Source: JBDTYT01 sp040005555 (GTDB lineage: Bacteria; Actinomycetota; UBA4738; HRBIN12). From it: DNA of 34,763 bases. Numbering within the stretch: the first letter of the stretch is position 1; each line of letters opens with the position of its first letter. The stretch spans positions 1 to 34,763 of the forward strand of contig JBDTYT010000009.1 in NCBI GenBank assembly GCA_040005555.1, in the 5' to 3' direction. The notes beneath the pieces were generated by a model. It had not been told where the DNA came from, ran no database searches, and saw only the letters and a list, made by a program, of their open reading frames with translations. The position numbers and the translations under genes are program-made. Shown one piece after another: positions 1 through 7,072 of this stretch.

Positions 1-1
1 A

Positions 2-292
2 GGGAAGATCTCCGCGGATCCCGTTGAGCGCCGGATGCCCTCGGGCGACGAGGTCACCGAGCTACGGCTCTCCGTGCCGGAGACCGGCAAGCGTCTCCTC
101 CCTCTCCCGGTCGCCGCCTGGCACAAGGCCGTCGGCAAGCGGACGTTGAAAGGCATCGCGAAGGGCGACGACGTCCTCGTGTATGGCCAGCTGGTCCGGC
201 GGTTCTACCGGAGCGGAGCCGGAGCCCGAAGCCTCACGGAGGTGGTGGCCACCGGGATCAAGAAGCTCGAACCGCCGGCGGAGGACGAGTGA
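2..292 (+). CDS. ssb: Single-stranded DNA-binding protein (SSB-like OB fold), 5' end cut by window edge
   Basis: The open frame enters from the left edge (first full codon at base 2) and stops with TGA at 290-292, so the true start lies outside the window. About 96 residues are visible. The pattern GKISADPVERRMPSGDEVTE, then a hydrophobic strand, then LPLPVAAWHKAV, GIAKGDDVLVYGQLVRR and a final strand TEVVATGI matches the second half of a bacterial SSB OB fold. An ATG at 35 is available, but it would cut off the conserved strand before PSGDEVTEL, so it is unlikely to be the real start. The C-terminus ends in PPAEDE: short and acidic, but without the usual Gly/Pro linker and terminal Pro-Phe that recruits partner proteins. 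It may therefore be a short SSB paralogue rather than the replicative SSB. It converges with the DUF1015 gene. Confidence 0.75.
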   Translation, partial: GKISADPVERRMPSGDEVTELRLSVPETGKRLLPLPVAAWHKAVGKRTLKGIAKGDDVLVYGQLVRRFYRSGAGARSLTEVVATGIKKLEPPAEDE

Positions 293-325
293 TAAGCAAA
301 CGCGTGGATGTCGTGACGGGGAGCG

Positions 326-342
326 TCTCGGTACCACCGAGA
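326..342. terminator. Short hairpin between convergent genes, possible bidirectional terminator
   Basis: A 7-base perfect inverted repeat (TCTCGGT at 326-332, ACCGAGA at 336-342, 3-base loop) lies in the 67-base gap between the SSB stop and the stop of the convergent DUF1015 gene. There is no T-run on either side, so it is not a classical rho-independent terminator. The placement and symmetry suggest a role in ending both transcripts. Confidence 0.35.
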
Positions 343-359
343 TCGCCTGAGCCTCGATG

Positions 360-1529
360 TCAGTCGGCTTCGAGCGAACGCATGACCAGACCGGTGCGTG
401 GTTTCGGCCAGAAGAACGTCGACTTCTGAGGGAGTCGCTCCCCTCGGTCGACCACGGCCCGGATCCGCGCTGCGTCCGTCGCAGGGAGAAGGAAGGCACC
501 GACCGCAGCGCCCGAGCGTACGGCCGATTCGGCTTCCAGCGCGTCCGGCGTGAATCGGAGCTCGTGGTCCGCGTCCAAGAGCACCTGCTGGTGCAGGGCA
601 CAGACGGTCGGCGGCGCCCCCGACAGGTCGGCCACGCGGTGCACGAGGACGCCTCCCTCGAGCGAGACGGTCCCATACACGAGCTTCGTGTCATCGACCG
701 TCTCGAGCAGCTCCTCGAGGTCTCGCACACGCTCGCCCTCCCGAGGAGCCTCTCCCGCGACGAGCAGCCGGTGGAACGGCAATACCGGCGGTTCCTCCGC
801 GGCCGCGTCGACGATCAGCATCATCACGCTGTCCCACGGCCCGGGCCCGTGCGCATCGCGCATCTCGTCGCGGTAGCGCAGCGCCATCGTGTACCGGTGG
901 TGGCCGTCGGCGATCATGAGCGTCTCGTCCCGCAACGAGGTGGGGAGCCCGGGCATCTCGGGACGCATCCACAACCGGTGGCGAACGCCTGCCTCGTCGA
1001 CGGCGTCTGCGTCGGACGGGTCGTGCACGACCTCATCCAGGAGCTCTCCCAGGACCTCGTTCGGACCGCGGATCACCGCATAGATGGCCGACAGGTTCGC
1101 CCGAACGGCTCGCGTCAGTCGTAGCCGGTCCTCGACGGGCTCGGACATCGTGCGCTCGTGGGGGATCACCGAGCCGCCCCAGTCCTCGAGCTCCACGGCG
1201 CAGATGAGCCCTCGGATCGTGCGGGACCGTCCACGGAACGCGAAGTCCATCGCGTAGGGGTAGAACGCCGGTCCTTCGGTGGCGACGACGACCCCGTGTT
1301 CGCGCCAGGTTGCGAACTCGGCGGCCGCCCGAGCGTACGGTGCGTCTGGATCGTCACCCGGGAGCACTTCCGCGATCATGGCCCGCGCGATGTTGTACGG
1401 GCTCGACGCGGCGAGCCGGATGCGTTCTTCGTCCGAGACGACGTCGTAAGGTGGGGCCGTGACCGCGTCGAGCGATCCGACGCGCGATGGGTCGTAGCGC
1501 AGGCCGACGAACGGCGAGATCTGGGACAT
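360..1529 (-). CDS. DUF1015 family protein, function unknown
   Basis: A 389-residue protein. Family landmarks are PPYDVV (26-31), HERT (124-127), ADGHHRY (207-213) and the C-terminal LPQKSTFFWPKPRTGLV (366-382). These recur across DUF1015 members in many bacteria, but no reaction is established to my knowledge. No signal peptide or membrane segment is seen, so it is probably cytosolic. The reading frame stays open much further upstream, but the family begins at the ATG at 1529 (MSQISPFVGLRYDP). A TGTTATACA element ends only 6 bases before that ATG, suggesting a leaderless message. It is divergent from the HAD gene and convergent with the SSB gene. The conserved His/Asp/Lys-rich motifs hint at an enzyme, but that is inference. 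Confidence 0.85.
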   Translation of the reverse strand: MSQISPFVGLRYDPSRVGSLDAVTAPPYDVVSDEERIRLAASSPYNIARAMIAEVLPGDDPDAPYARAAAEFATWREHGVVVATEGPAFYPYAMDFAFRGRSRTIRGLICAVELEDWGGSVIPHERTMSEPVEDRLRLTRAVRANLSAIYAVIRGPNEVLGELLDEVVHDPSDADAVDEAGVRHRLWMRPEMPGLPTSLRDETLMIADGHHRYTMALRYRDEMRDAHGPGPWDSVMMLIVDAAAEEPPVLPFHRLLVAGEAPREGERVRDLEELLETVDDTKLVYGTVSLEGGVLVHRVADLSGAPPTVCALHQQVLLDADHELRFTPDALEAESAVRSGAAVGAFLLPATDAARIRAVVDRGERLPQKSTFFWPKPRTGLVMRSLEAD

Positions 1530-1535
1530 GACCCA

Positions 1536-1541
1536 TGTATA
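1536..1541 (-). promoter_or_regulatory. Putative extended -10 element for the DUF1015 gene
   Basis: Read on the minus strand, TGT-TATACA resembles an extended -10 box and ends 6 bases before the ATG at 1529. Transcription would start at or next to the A of the start codon (leaderless). No convincing -35 box is seen. Confidence 0.35.
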
Positions 1542-1638
1542 ACAGGCGACCTGGCGGTCAGAGCGGACACGCGCGCCTCGCGCTCGTGACACCCCTCGGG
1601 GCCGACCACGACGAGCGACCTCTCGCGCGGCTCCTCGG

Positions 1639-2433
1639 GTGACGGGGCTCGCCGACGCGTACGGGTGCCTGCTGCTCGACCTGGACGGGGTGCTGTACCG
1701 GGGCGACGAGCCGGTACCCGGCGCCCTCGAGACGATGGCGTCGGTCCGCGCTCGAGAGAGATCCGTCGTCTTCATGACGAACAATTCATCGCGCACGCCC
1801 GAGCAGGTCGCCGCAAAGCTCGAGAGCATGGGCATCCCGGCGGCGCCTTCGGAGGTCGTGACCTCGGCCCTCGCGACGGCCGAGCTCCTTGCCGGCCGAG
1901 GTGGTGGGTCCGCGTTCGTCGTGGGACAGGACGGCCTGCGCTCGGCCCTCGAGGGCGCCGGCATCCAGGTCGTGGGTGGCGAGCCGGATCGTGCCGATCA
2001 CGTGGTGGTCGGATTCGACGCCACAGCCGATTACGCGAAGCTGAAGCACGCGTCGCTCCTGGTGCAACGCGGGGCGGCCTTGGTCGCCACGAACCCGGAC
2101 GCCTCGTTCCCGTCGAGCGATGGCCTGTGGCCCGGCGCGGGAGCGCTCTTGGCCGTCATCACCACCACGACCGGTGCCACGGCGGAGGTCGTCGGGAAGC
2201 CGTACGCGCCGCTGTTCGAGACCGCCCGCCGTCGTGCCGGCGGTGGGGTGCCACTCGTCGTCGGCGATCGGCTCGACACCGATATCGCGGGGGCCGATGC
2301 CCTCGGGTGGGACTCGCTGTTGGTGCTGAGCGGTGTCGCGACGCGCGCGGACCTCGCGGCCTCGAACGTGCAACCGACCTTCGTCGGTGACGACATCTCG
2401 GCGCTGCTGCACGAGCCGACCCCTCAGCGGTAG
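1639..2433 (+). CDS. HAD-superfamily IIA hydrolase (NagD-like sugar/glycerol phosphatase)
   Basis: A 264-residue cytosolic phosphatase. All four HAD motifs are visible: motif I DLDG with nucleophile Asp14 and acid/base Asp16; motif II MTNNS with Thr47; motif III Lys187 in VGKPYAP; and motif IV GDRLDTDI (209-216), which binds magnesium. The large cap between motifs II and III is the C2 type of the NagD/p-nitrophenylphosphatase class. By position next to tlyA-nadK-recN it corresponds to Rv1692, which I recall as a glycerol-3-phosphate phosphatase used in phospholipid recycling. The substrate here is an inference from synteny. The GTG start at 1639 gives the family N-terminus; no strong ribosome-binding site precedes it. 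Its 3' end overlaps the convergent rhomboid gene by 10 bases. Confidence 0.85.
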   Translation: MTGLADAYGCLLLDLDGVLYRGDEPVPGALETMASVRARERSVVFMTNNSSRTPEQVAAKLESMGIPAAPSEVVTSALATAELLAGRGGGSAFVVGQDGLRSALEGAGIQVVGGEPDRADHVVVGFDATADYAKLKHASLLVQRGAALVATNPDASFPSSDGLWPGAGALLAVITTTTGATAEVVGKPYAPLFETARRRAGGGVPLVVGDRLDTDIAGADALGWDSLLVLSGVATRADLAASNVQPTFVGDDISALLHEPTPQR

Positions 2434-3230
2434 AACGGGCCGTCGGGGAACGTCGGTGTGCCGGGAGTCCCTCGTCGAGCCCGGTAGAAGAGCCACGCCA
2501 CCATCGCCCCGAACGCGAACCCGCCGACGTGTGCCCAGTAGGCAACGCCGCCGTTCACCGCGGTGCCGAGGCCCCCGACCCCGCTGAAGAGCTGCATCAC
2601 GAACCAGATCCCGAGCACCGCGGCCGCGGGCAGCTCGATCACGGTGATGAAGAAGAAGATCACGAGCGTCGTGACACGCGCCCGCGGGAAGAGCACGAGG
2701 TACGCGCCGAGGACCGCCCCGATGGCCCCGGACGCGCCGAGGCTCGGGAGGGTGGAGCTCGGCGAGAACGCGAGTTGCAGACCCGAGGCGGCGAGCCCGC
2801 CGAGCAGATAGAAGAGCAGGAACGCGAACCGACCGAGCCGATCCTCCACGTTGTTGCCGAAGATATAGAGGAAGAGCATGTTCCCCCCGATGTGGAGCCA
2901 TCCCGCGTGCAGGAACATCGCCACGACCACCGACTGCCACCAGCTCTTGTCGGGGCACCGGCTCCTGAGGAACGACTGGATGGCGTCGCCTCTGCCGGGA
3001 CCGAAGTCGGCATCGATCGCGGCCCGTGCCTCGGCGCCGCCCTCGGCGAGGTTCTGCTGATGCGCGATCTCCCACGGGATCTCGGCGTGGCACAGGAAGA
3101 AGGTCTGCTGCCGCAGGTCGGTGCCGAAGGTCGGCTGCCACACGAGGAACACCACGACGTTCGTCGCGATGAGCGTGAGGGTGATCCACGGGACGCGTCG
3201 GGTGGGGTTCGAGTCGCGAAGGGGGATCAC
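2424..3230 (-). CDS. Rhomboid-family intramembrane serine protease
   Basis: A 268-residue integral membrane protein with about six hydrophobic segments. The rhomboid signature HAGWLHIGGN spans 108-117. The nucleophile is Ser167 in GASG (165-168), and the partner His234 lies in AHVGG. A soluble loop of roughly 55 residues after the first segment (about 40-95) carries two Cys (47, 92), giving the form common in actinobacteria. The GTG at 3230 is chosen because a GGGGAGG ribosome-binding site sits 7 bases upstream; longer in-frame starts would add a low-complexity, non-homologous extension. It should cleave membrane proteins within the lipid bilayer; the substrate is unknown. It is divergent from the phasin-like gene and convergent, with a 10-base overlap, with the HAD gene. 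Confidence 0.9.
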   Translation of the reverse strand: MIPLRDSNPTRRVPWITLTLIATNVVVFLVWQPTFGTDLRQQTFFLCHAEIPWEIAHQQNLAEGGAEARAAIDADFGPGRGDAIQSFLRSRCPDKSWWQSVVVAMFLHAGWLHIGGNMLFLYIFGNNVEDRLGRFAFLLFYLLGGLAASGLQLAFSPSSTLPSLGASGAIGAVLGAYLVLFPRARVTTLVIFFFITVIELPAAAVLGIWFVMQLFSGVGGLGTAVNGGVAYWAHVGGFAFGAMVAWLFYRARRGTPGTPTFPDGPFYR

Positions 3231-3267
3231 GGCATCGCCTCCCCGCAGCCGGGGACATGCCGACGGG

Positions 3268-3273
3268 TATCCT
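3268..3273 (+). promoter_or_regulatory. Putative -10 element (TATCCT) for the phasin-like/tlyA/nadK unit
   Basis: TATCCT fits the actinobacterial TAnnnT -10 consensus and lies 30 bases before the ATG at 3304, leaving room for the GGAGG ribosome-binding site at 3292-3296. No clear -35 box is seen. Confidence 0.4.
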
Positions 3274-3303
3274 TGCGGGTGACCAACATCTGGAGGTAGG
3301 ACG

Positions 3304-3690
3304 ATGGCTTCGTTGACCGATGTACGCAAGTTCATGGAGGGCGCGGCCGGGAAACTGTCGCCGGCCAAAGCACAGGAGCTGGCCAAGGGCCTCATGCAGG
3401 GCCAGGGCAAGGAGCAGGTGCAGAAGACCGCTCAGGAGCTCCTGGAATGGTCGAACAAGAACCGCACGCGTGTCGTCGATCTCGTGCGCACGGAGGTCTC
3501 CTCGCAACTGAAGACCTTCGGCGTCGCATCCCGAGATGACCTCGACGCGCTCAAGAAGCGCGTACGCGAACTCGAGCGGGGAGGCTCGAAGAGGTCGACC
3601 GCCAAGCGGAAGACCGCTGCGAAGAAGAGCACCGCCAAGCGCACGTCGCCCGCTTCGGGTGCCGCCAGGTCCGGCGGCGGCTCGGCCTGA
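3304..3690 (+). CDS. Small phasin-like / UbiK-like coiled-coil protein with basic Lys-Ala tail
   Basis: 128 residues, well expressed by appearance (GGAGG 7 bases before the ATG). The N-terminal 70 residues are predicted helical and amphipathic (KLSPAKAQELAKGLMQGQGK). A short coiled coil follows, SRDDLDALKKRVRELE (76-91), of the type that ends phasins (PhaF/PhaI) and the BMFP/UbiK family. Residues 96-113 form a histone-H1-like tail of repeated Lys-Arg-Ala-Thr (KRSTAKRKTAAKKSTAKR), which would bind nucleic acid or polyanions. There is no PHA synthase in the window to support a granule role. It lies just upstream of tlyA with an 11-base gap, so co-transcription is likely. Exact function is unknown. 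Confidence 0.75.
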   Translation: MASLTDVRKFMEGAAGKLSPAKAQELAKGLMQGQGKEQVQKTAQELLEWSNKNRTRVVDLVRTEVSSQLKTFGVASRDDLDALKKRVRELERGGSKRSTAKRKTAAKKSTAKRTSPASGAARSGGGSA

Positions 3691-3701
3691 GCCGACGCCA
3701 G

Positions 3702-4502
3702 GTGGGACGCCGGCGCCTGGACACGGAGCTCGTTCGGCGCGGCTTGGCATCCTCGCCGGGCGAGGCCGAAGCCGCGGTGCTCGAGGGGCGGGTCACCGTC
3801 TCCGGCCGCCCGGCCGAGAAGCCGTCGACCCTTGTTGCGCCCGCCGATCCGGTGGAGCTCGTCCGGCCCTCGCGCCGGTTCGTCTCGCGCGGAGGTGACA
3901 AGCTCGATGCGGCGCTCAATCGCTTCGGACTGGACGTCAGGGGTCGCGAGTGTCTCGACGCCGGAGCCTCGACGGGAGGGTTCACCGACTGTTTGCTGCG
4001 GCGGGGGGCCGCCCGCGTCGTGTCGGTGGACGTCGGGTACGGACAGCTCGCGTGGTCGCTGCGTTCGGACGAGCGGGTGAGCGTCCTCGAACGTACGAAC
4101 GTTCGCGACCTGCGACCCGAGCACCTCCCGGCGACGCCGTCGGTCCTCGTTGCCGATCTGTCGTTCATCTCCCTGCGTGCCGCAGTCCCGATCCTGGCCG
4201 GGCTCACTGCGGATCGGGCCGACCTGGTGCTGCTCGTGAAGCCGCAGTTCGAGGTGGCGTCGGGCGACGTGGGGCACGGTGGAGTCGTTCGCGATCCGGA
4301 GCTGTGGCGGCGTGCGATCGAGGACACGGCCGCAGCCTGCACGGCCGCGGGCCTCGGTCCACACGAGGTGATGGCATCGCCGCTCACGGGCCCGGCGGGC
4401 AACGTCGAGTTCCTGTTACACGCCGTCAAGGGCACCCGCGAGATCGGACTCGACCTGAACGCAGCCCTGGCCGAGGGGCGAGCTGCGGCCGGTTCCTCGT
4501 GA
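3702..4502 (+). CDS. tlyA: TlyA: 16S/23S rRNA (cytidine-2'-O)-methyltransferase
   Basis: A 266-residue protein with an N-terminal S4 RNA-binding domain (about 5-55) and an FtsJ-like Rossmann methyltransferase. The SAM-binding loop is DAGASTGGFTD (86-96). The K-D-K-E catalytic tetrad I recall for the M. tuberculosis enzyme (K69, D154, K182, E238) is present at K67, D152 (ADLSF), K180 (VKPQFE) and E236, a uniform two-residue shift. It should methylate C1409 of 16S rRNA and C1920 of 23S rRNA, modifications that confer capreomycin sensitivity in mycobacteria. The start is a GTG at 3702 without a strong ribosome-binding site, consistent with coupling to the gene before it. Its TGA shares four bases with the nadK start (GTGA). 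Confidence 0.95.
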   Translation: MGRRRLDTELVRRGLASSPGEAEAAVLEGRVTVSGRPAEKPSTLVAPADPVELVRPSRRFVSRGGDKLDAALNRFGLDVRGRECLDAGASTGGFTDCLLRRGAARVVSVDVGYGQLAWSLRSDERVSVLERTNVRDLRPEHLPATPSVLVADLSFISLRAAVPILAGLTADRADLVLLVKPQFEVASGDVGHGGVVRDPELWRRAIEDTAAACTAAGLGPHEVMASPLTGPAGNVEFLLHAVKGTREIGLDLNAALAEGRAAAGSS

Positions 4503-5359
4503 ACGCCTTCGGCTTCGTCGTGCACCCGGGCCGCTCCGAGGCGGCGGAGGCGGCCGGTCGGCTTCGATCGTGGGTCGGCGAGCAGGGGATCACCACCCGA
4601 GATTTCGACGGCGCCGATACGGAGGACGACGCACGCGCCAGGGCGTTCGCGGAGGGTCTGGAGCTCGTCGTCTCGGTCGGGGGGGACGGCACGTTCCTGC
4701 GTGCGGCCCACGTCGCGTCCCGGACCGGTGTCCCGGTTCTCGGTGTGAAGGTGGGTCGGATGGGATTCCTGACCGAGGTGGAGCCGGCCGATGCGCCCGC
4801 GGTGCTCGAGCGCGTCATCGAGGGAAGCGCCCGGATCGAGGAACGGCTCGCGGTCGTTGCCGAGTCCGATGGCGCCGCGGTCTTCCCGCCCCAATGGGCG
4901 CTGAACGAGATGATCGTGGAGAAGACGGCCCGGCACCGGTTGATCCGTCTCGCGGTCTACGTTGGGAACGTCTACGTGACGACGTTCTCGGCCGACGGCG
5001 TCATCGTCGCGACGCCGACGGGATCGACCGCATACTCGTTCTCGGCCGGGGGACCGATCGTGTCGCCGGACGTCGCCTGCATCGTGGTGACTCCCGTCGC
5101 GGCGCACATGGTCTTCGACCGGTCCCTCGTCCTGTCCGCCGACGAGCACGTCCGTCTCGAGGTCGTGGGCGAGGAGCCGGGGTTGCTGTCCGCCGATGGG
5201 CGCGGGAGCCTCGAGCTGCCGGTGGGGGGCAGCGTGGGTATCGGACGGGCAGCGAACCCCGCCCGTCTGGTTCGGCGCGACGACGCCCCCGCGTTCCATG
5301 CGCTCGTGCGCGACAAGTTCGACCTGCCCGAGGGAGAGCGGACGCCGCCCGGCGTCTAG
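4499..5359 (+). CDS. nadK: NAD kinase
   Basis: A 286-residue cytosolic enzyme that phosphorylates NAD to NADP. GGDGTFLR (61-68) holds the catalytic Asp of the GGDG motif. NE at 136-137 and the TPTGSTAYSFSAGGP stretch (172-186) form the NAD pocket. The start is the GTG at 4499, overlapping the tlyA stop by four bases (translational coupling). The frame is open upstream, but that part is a shadow of tlyA. The TAG stop at 5357-5359 forms the first half of the recN -10 hexamer. Confidence 0.95.
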   Translation: MNAFGFVVHPGRSEAAEAAGRLRSWVGEQGITTRDFDGADTEDDARARAFAEGLELVVSVGGDGTFLRAAHVASRTGVPVLGVKVGRMGFLTEVEPADAPAVLERVIEGSARIEERLAVVAESDGAAVFPPQWALNEMIVEKTARHRLIRLAVYVGNVYVTTFSADGVIVATPTGSTAYSFSAGGPIVSPDVACIVVTPVAAHMVFDRSLVLSADEHVRLEVVGEEPGLLSADGRGSLELPVGGSVGIGRAANPARLVRRDDAPAFHALVRDKFDLPEGERTPPGV

Positions 5360-5362
5360 GAT
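5357..5362 (+). promoter_or_regulatory. -10 element (TAGGAT) of recN, built on the nadK stop codon
   Basis: TAGGAT begins with the nadK TAG stop and ends 6 bases before the recN GTG at 5369. The usual 6-8 base distance from -10 box to transcription start puts the first transcribed base on the start codon, so the message would be leaderless. No ribosome-binding site is seen in the gap, which agrees. Confidence 0.5.
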
Positions 5363-5368
5363 GCCCTC

Positions 5369-7033
5369 GTGCTCCGCGAGCTCCACATCAGCGGTCTCGG
5401 CGTCGTCGAGGACTGCGATCTCGAGCTCCATCCCGGTCTGAACGTCCTTACCGGCGAGACGGGCGCCGGCAAGACGATGGTGACGGTGGGGCTCGCGCTC
5501 GCGCTCGGGCAGCGTGCCTCCGCGTCGCTCGTTCGCGAGGACGCCGACGCGGCACGCGTGCAGGCGAGGTTCGAGTCACCGTCCGAGCTGCGGGACGACG
5601 CGGAGGGTACCGGATGGGCTCGGGACGGCGAGATCGTGCTCGCGCGCTCCGTCTCGGCCGACGGCCGGAGCTCGGCGCGTATCGGGGGTCAGCTCGCACC
5701 GGTGTCGGCCCTCGCCGAGGTCGGACGTGGGCTCGTCGAGGTCCATGGACAGCACCAGGCCCAGCGGCTCCTGTCCACCTCGGCACAGGCGGCGTTCTTG
5801 GATCGGTGGGCCGGTTCCGAGCACGTTGCGACGCTGACTGAGCTGCGGGTCGAGCACGAACGGTTGCGCTCGGCGGTCGAGCGTCTCGAGCAGCTCGCCG
5901 AGATGGAGCGTGAGCGAGAGCGCGAGCTCGACCTGCTCGCGCACCAGATCGGTGAGATCGAATCGATCGGTCCGCGAGACGGCGAGATCGAGGAGCTCGA
6001 GGTCGAGGAGGCCCGGCTCGCTCACGCGGAGCGGTTACTCGAGCGTGCGGGCGAGGCGGAGATCGCCCTCACGTCGGACGACGCCGCCCTCGACGCGCTC
6101 GCTCGAGCGACGGCCGCTCTTTCGGCGGCGGGCGAGATCGATCCCGAGGCTCGCGAACTCGGCGGGCGAGCGACGGAGGTCACGGAGCTCGCCGCCGAGC
6201 TGGCGAGGGACGTTCGGGTGTACCGCGAGCGGACGGCTCTTGATCCCGCGCGTCTTCAGGAGGTCCGCGAGCGGATCCAGGCCCTCCGATCGCTGTCGCG
6301 CAAGTACGGCGAGACCGAGGCAGACGTGCTCGCGTTCCTCGAGGTGGCACGGGCGCGGGTCGAGGTGCTCGCGGGCGCCGGCGACGAGCGCCGGGATCTC
6401 GAGCTCGAGGTGCTGGAACGCCGAGCGTCGGTTGCAGCGCTCGCAGATCGGGTCAGCGCCGCACGGGCCAAGGCCGCGCCGGGGCTCGGCGCGGCGATCC
6501 GCGGAGAGCTGGTCGAGCTCGGCATGGAAGGAGCGCTCGTGGAGATCGAGCTCGAACGCCTGGCCGAGATCGGACCCGGCGGCGCGGAGCGCGCCGAGGT
6601 CCGCTTCGCCGGCGGGCCGGGACAGAGCCTCTTGCCGCTCGCCAAGGTTGCCTCGGGCGGTGAGTTGTCGCGGATGATGCTCGCGTTCCGCAGCGTGCTC
6701 GTGGACCTGGACGATGTCCCCACGTTGGTCTTCGACGAAGTGGACGCCGGGATCGGGGGACGGGCGGGGATCGCGGTCGGTCGGCGGCTCGCGACGCTCG
6801 CGCGCACGCGGCAGGTATTGGTGGTAACTCACTTGCCCCAGATCGCGTCGTTCGCCGATCGACACATCCGGGTCACGAAGCGATCGGGCACGGCGTCCGT
6901 CGACGTGCTGGAGGACACCGAGCGCGTGGCCGAGCTCTCCCGCATGCTGGCCGGCCTCCCCGGGAGCGGGTCGGCGGCGATGCACGCCGAGGAGCTCCTC
7001 GCGGAGGCCGGGCGGACGAAGACCCAACGCTGA
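5369..7033 (+). CDS. recN: DNA repair protein RecN (SMC-like ATPase)
   Basis: 554 residues, normal family length. The Walker A motif GETGAGKT is at 29-36, the ABC signature SGGELS at about 429, and Walker B with the D-loop (VFDEVDAGIGG) at about 452-462. Between the ATPase halves lies a long Glu/Arg/Leu-rich antiparallel coiled coil (roughly 150-380). RecN tethers DNA ends and assists RecA in double-strand-break repair. The N-terminus MLRELHISGLGVVEDCDLEL starts directly at the conserved first strand, supporting the GTG at 5369 with no leader. I looked for but could not identify an SOS (LexA) box in the short upstream space. Confidence 0.95.
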   Translation: MLRELHISGLGVVEDCDLELHPGLNVLTGETGAGKTMVTVGLALALGQRASASLVREDADAARVQARFESPSELRDDAEGTGWARDGEIVLARSVSADGRSSARIGGQLAPVSALAEVGRGLVEVHGQHQAQRLLSTSAQAAFLDRWAGSEHVATLTELRVEHERLRSAVERLEQLAEMERERERELDLLAHQIGEIESIGPRDGEIEELEVEEARLAHAERLLERAGEAEIALTSDDAALDALARATAALSAAGEIDPEARELGGRATEVTELAAELARDVRVYRERTALDPARLQEVRERIQALRSLSRKYGETEADVLAFLEVARARVEVLAGAGDERRDLELEVLERRASVAALADRVSAARAKAAPGLGAAIRGELVELGMEGALVEIELERLAEIGPGGAERAEVRFAGGPGQSLLPLAKVASGGELSRMMLAFRSVLVDLDDVPTLVFDEVDAGIGGRAGIAVGRRLATLARTRQVLVVTHLPQIASFADRHIRVTKRSGTASVDVLEDTERVAELSRMLAGLPGSGSAAMHAEELLAEAGRTKTQR

Positions 7034-7048
7034 AGCCGCACGGTCGGA

Positions 7049-7054
7049 TACCCT
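7049..7054 (+). promoter_or_regulatory. Possible -10 element (TACCCT) for the steA unit
   Basis: TACCCT fits TAnnnT and lies 18 bases before the steA GTG at 7073, in the 39-base recN-steA gap. There is no matching -35 box. Support is only by position and by similarity to the other units in the window. Confidence 0.3.
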
Positions 7055-7072
7055 TGACCCGGGTTCCTGCAG

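Noticed and set aside
1530..1964. N-terminal extension of the DUF1015 protein to 1964 on the minus strand
   Set aside because: The extension overlaps the HAD gene antisense and is low complexity; the family starts at the ATG at 1529.
1786..3750. Long minus-strand open frame (654 codons) across the HAD, rhomboid and phasin-like genes
   Set aside because: Low-complexity Arg/Pro-rich translation with no family pattern; it lies in alternative frames of well-supported genes. GC-rich codon use leaves such frames open by chance.
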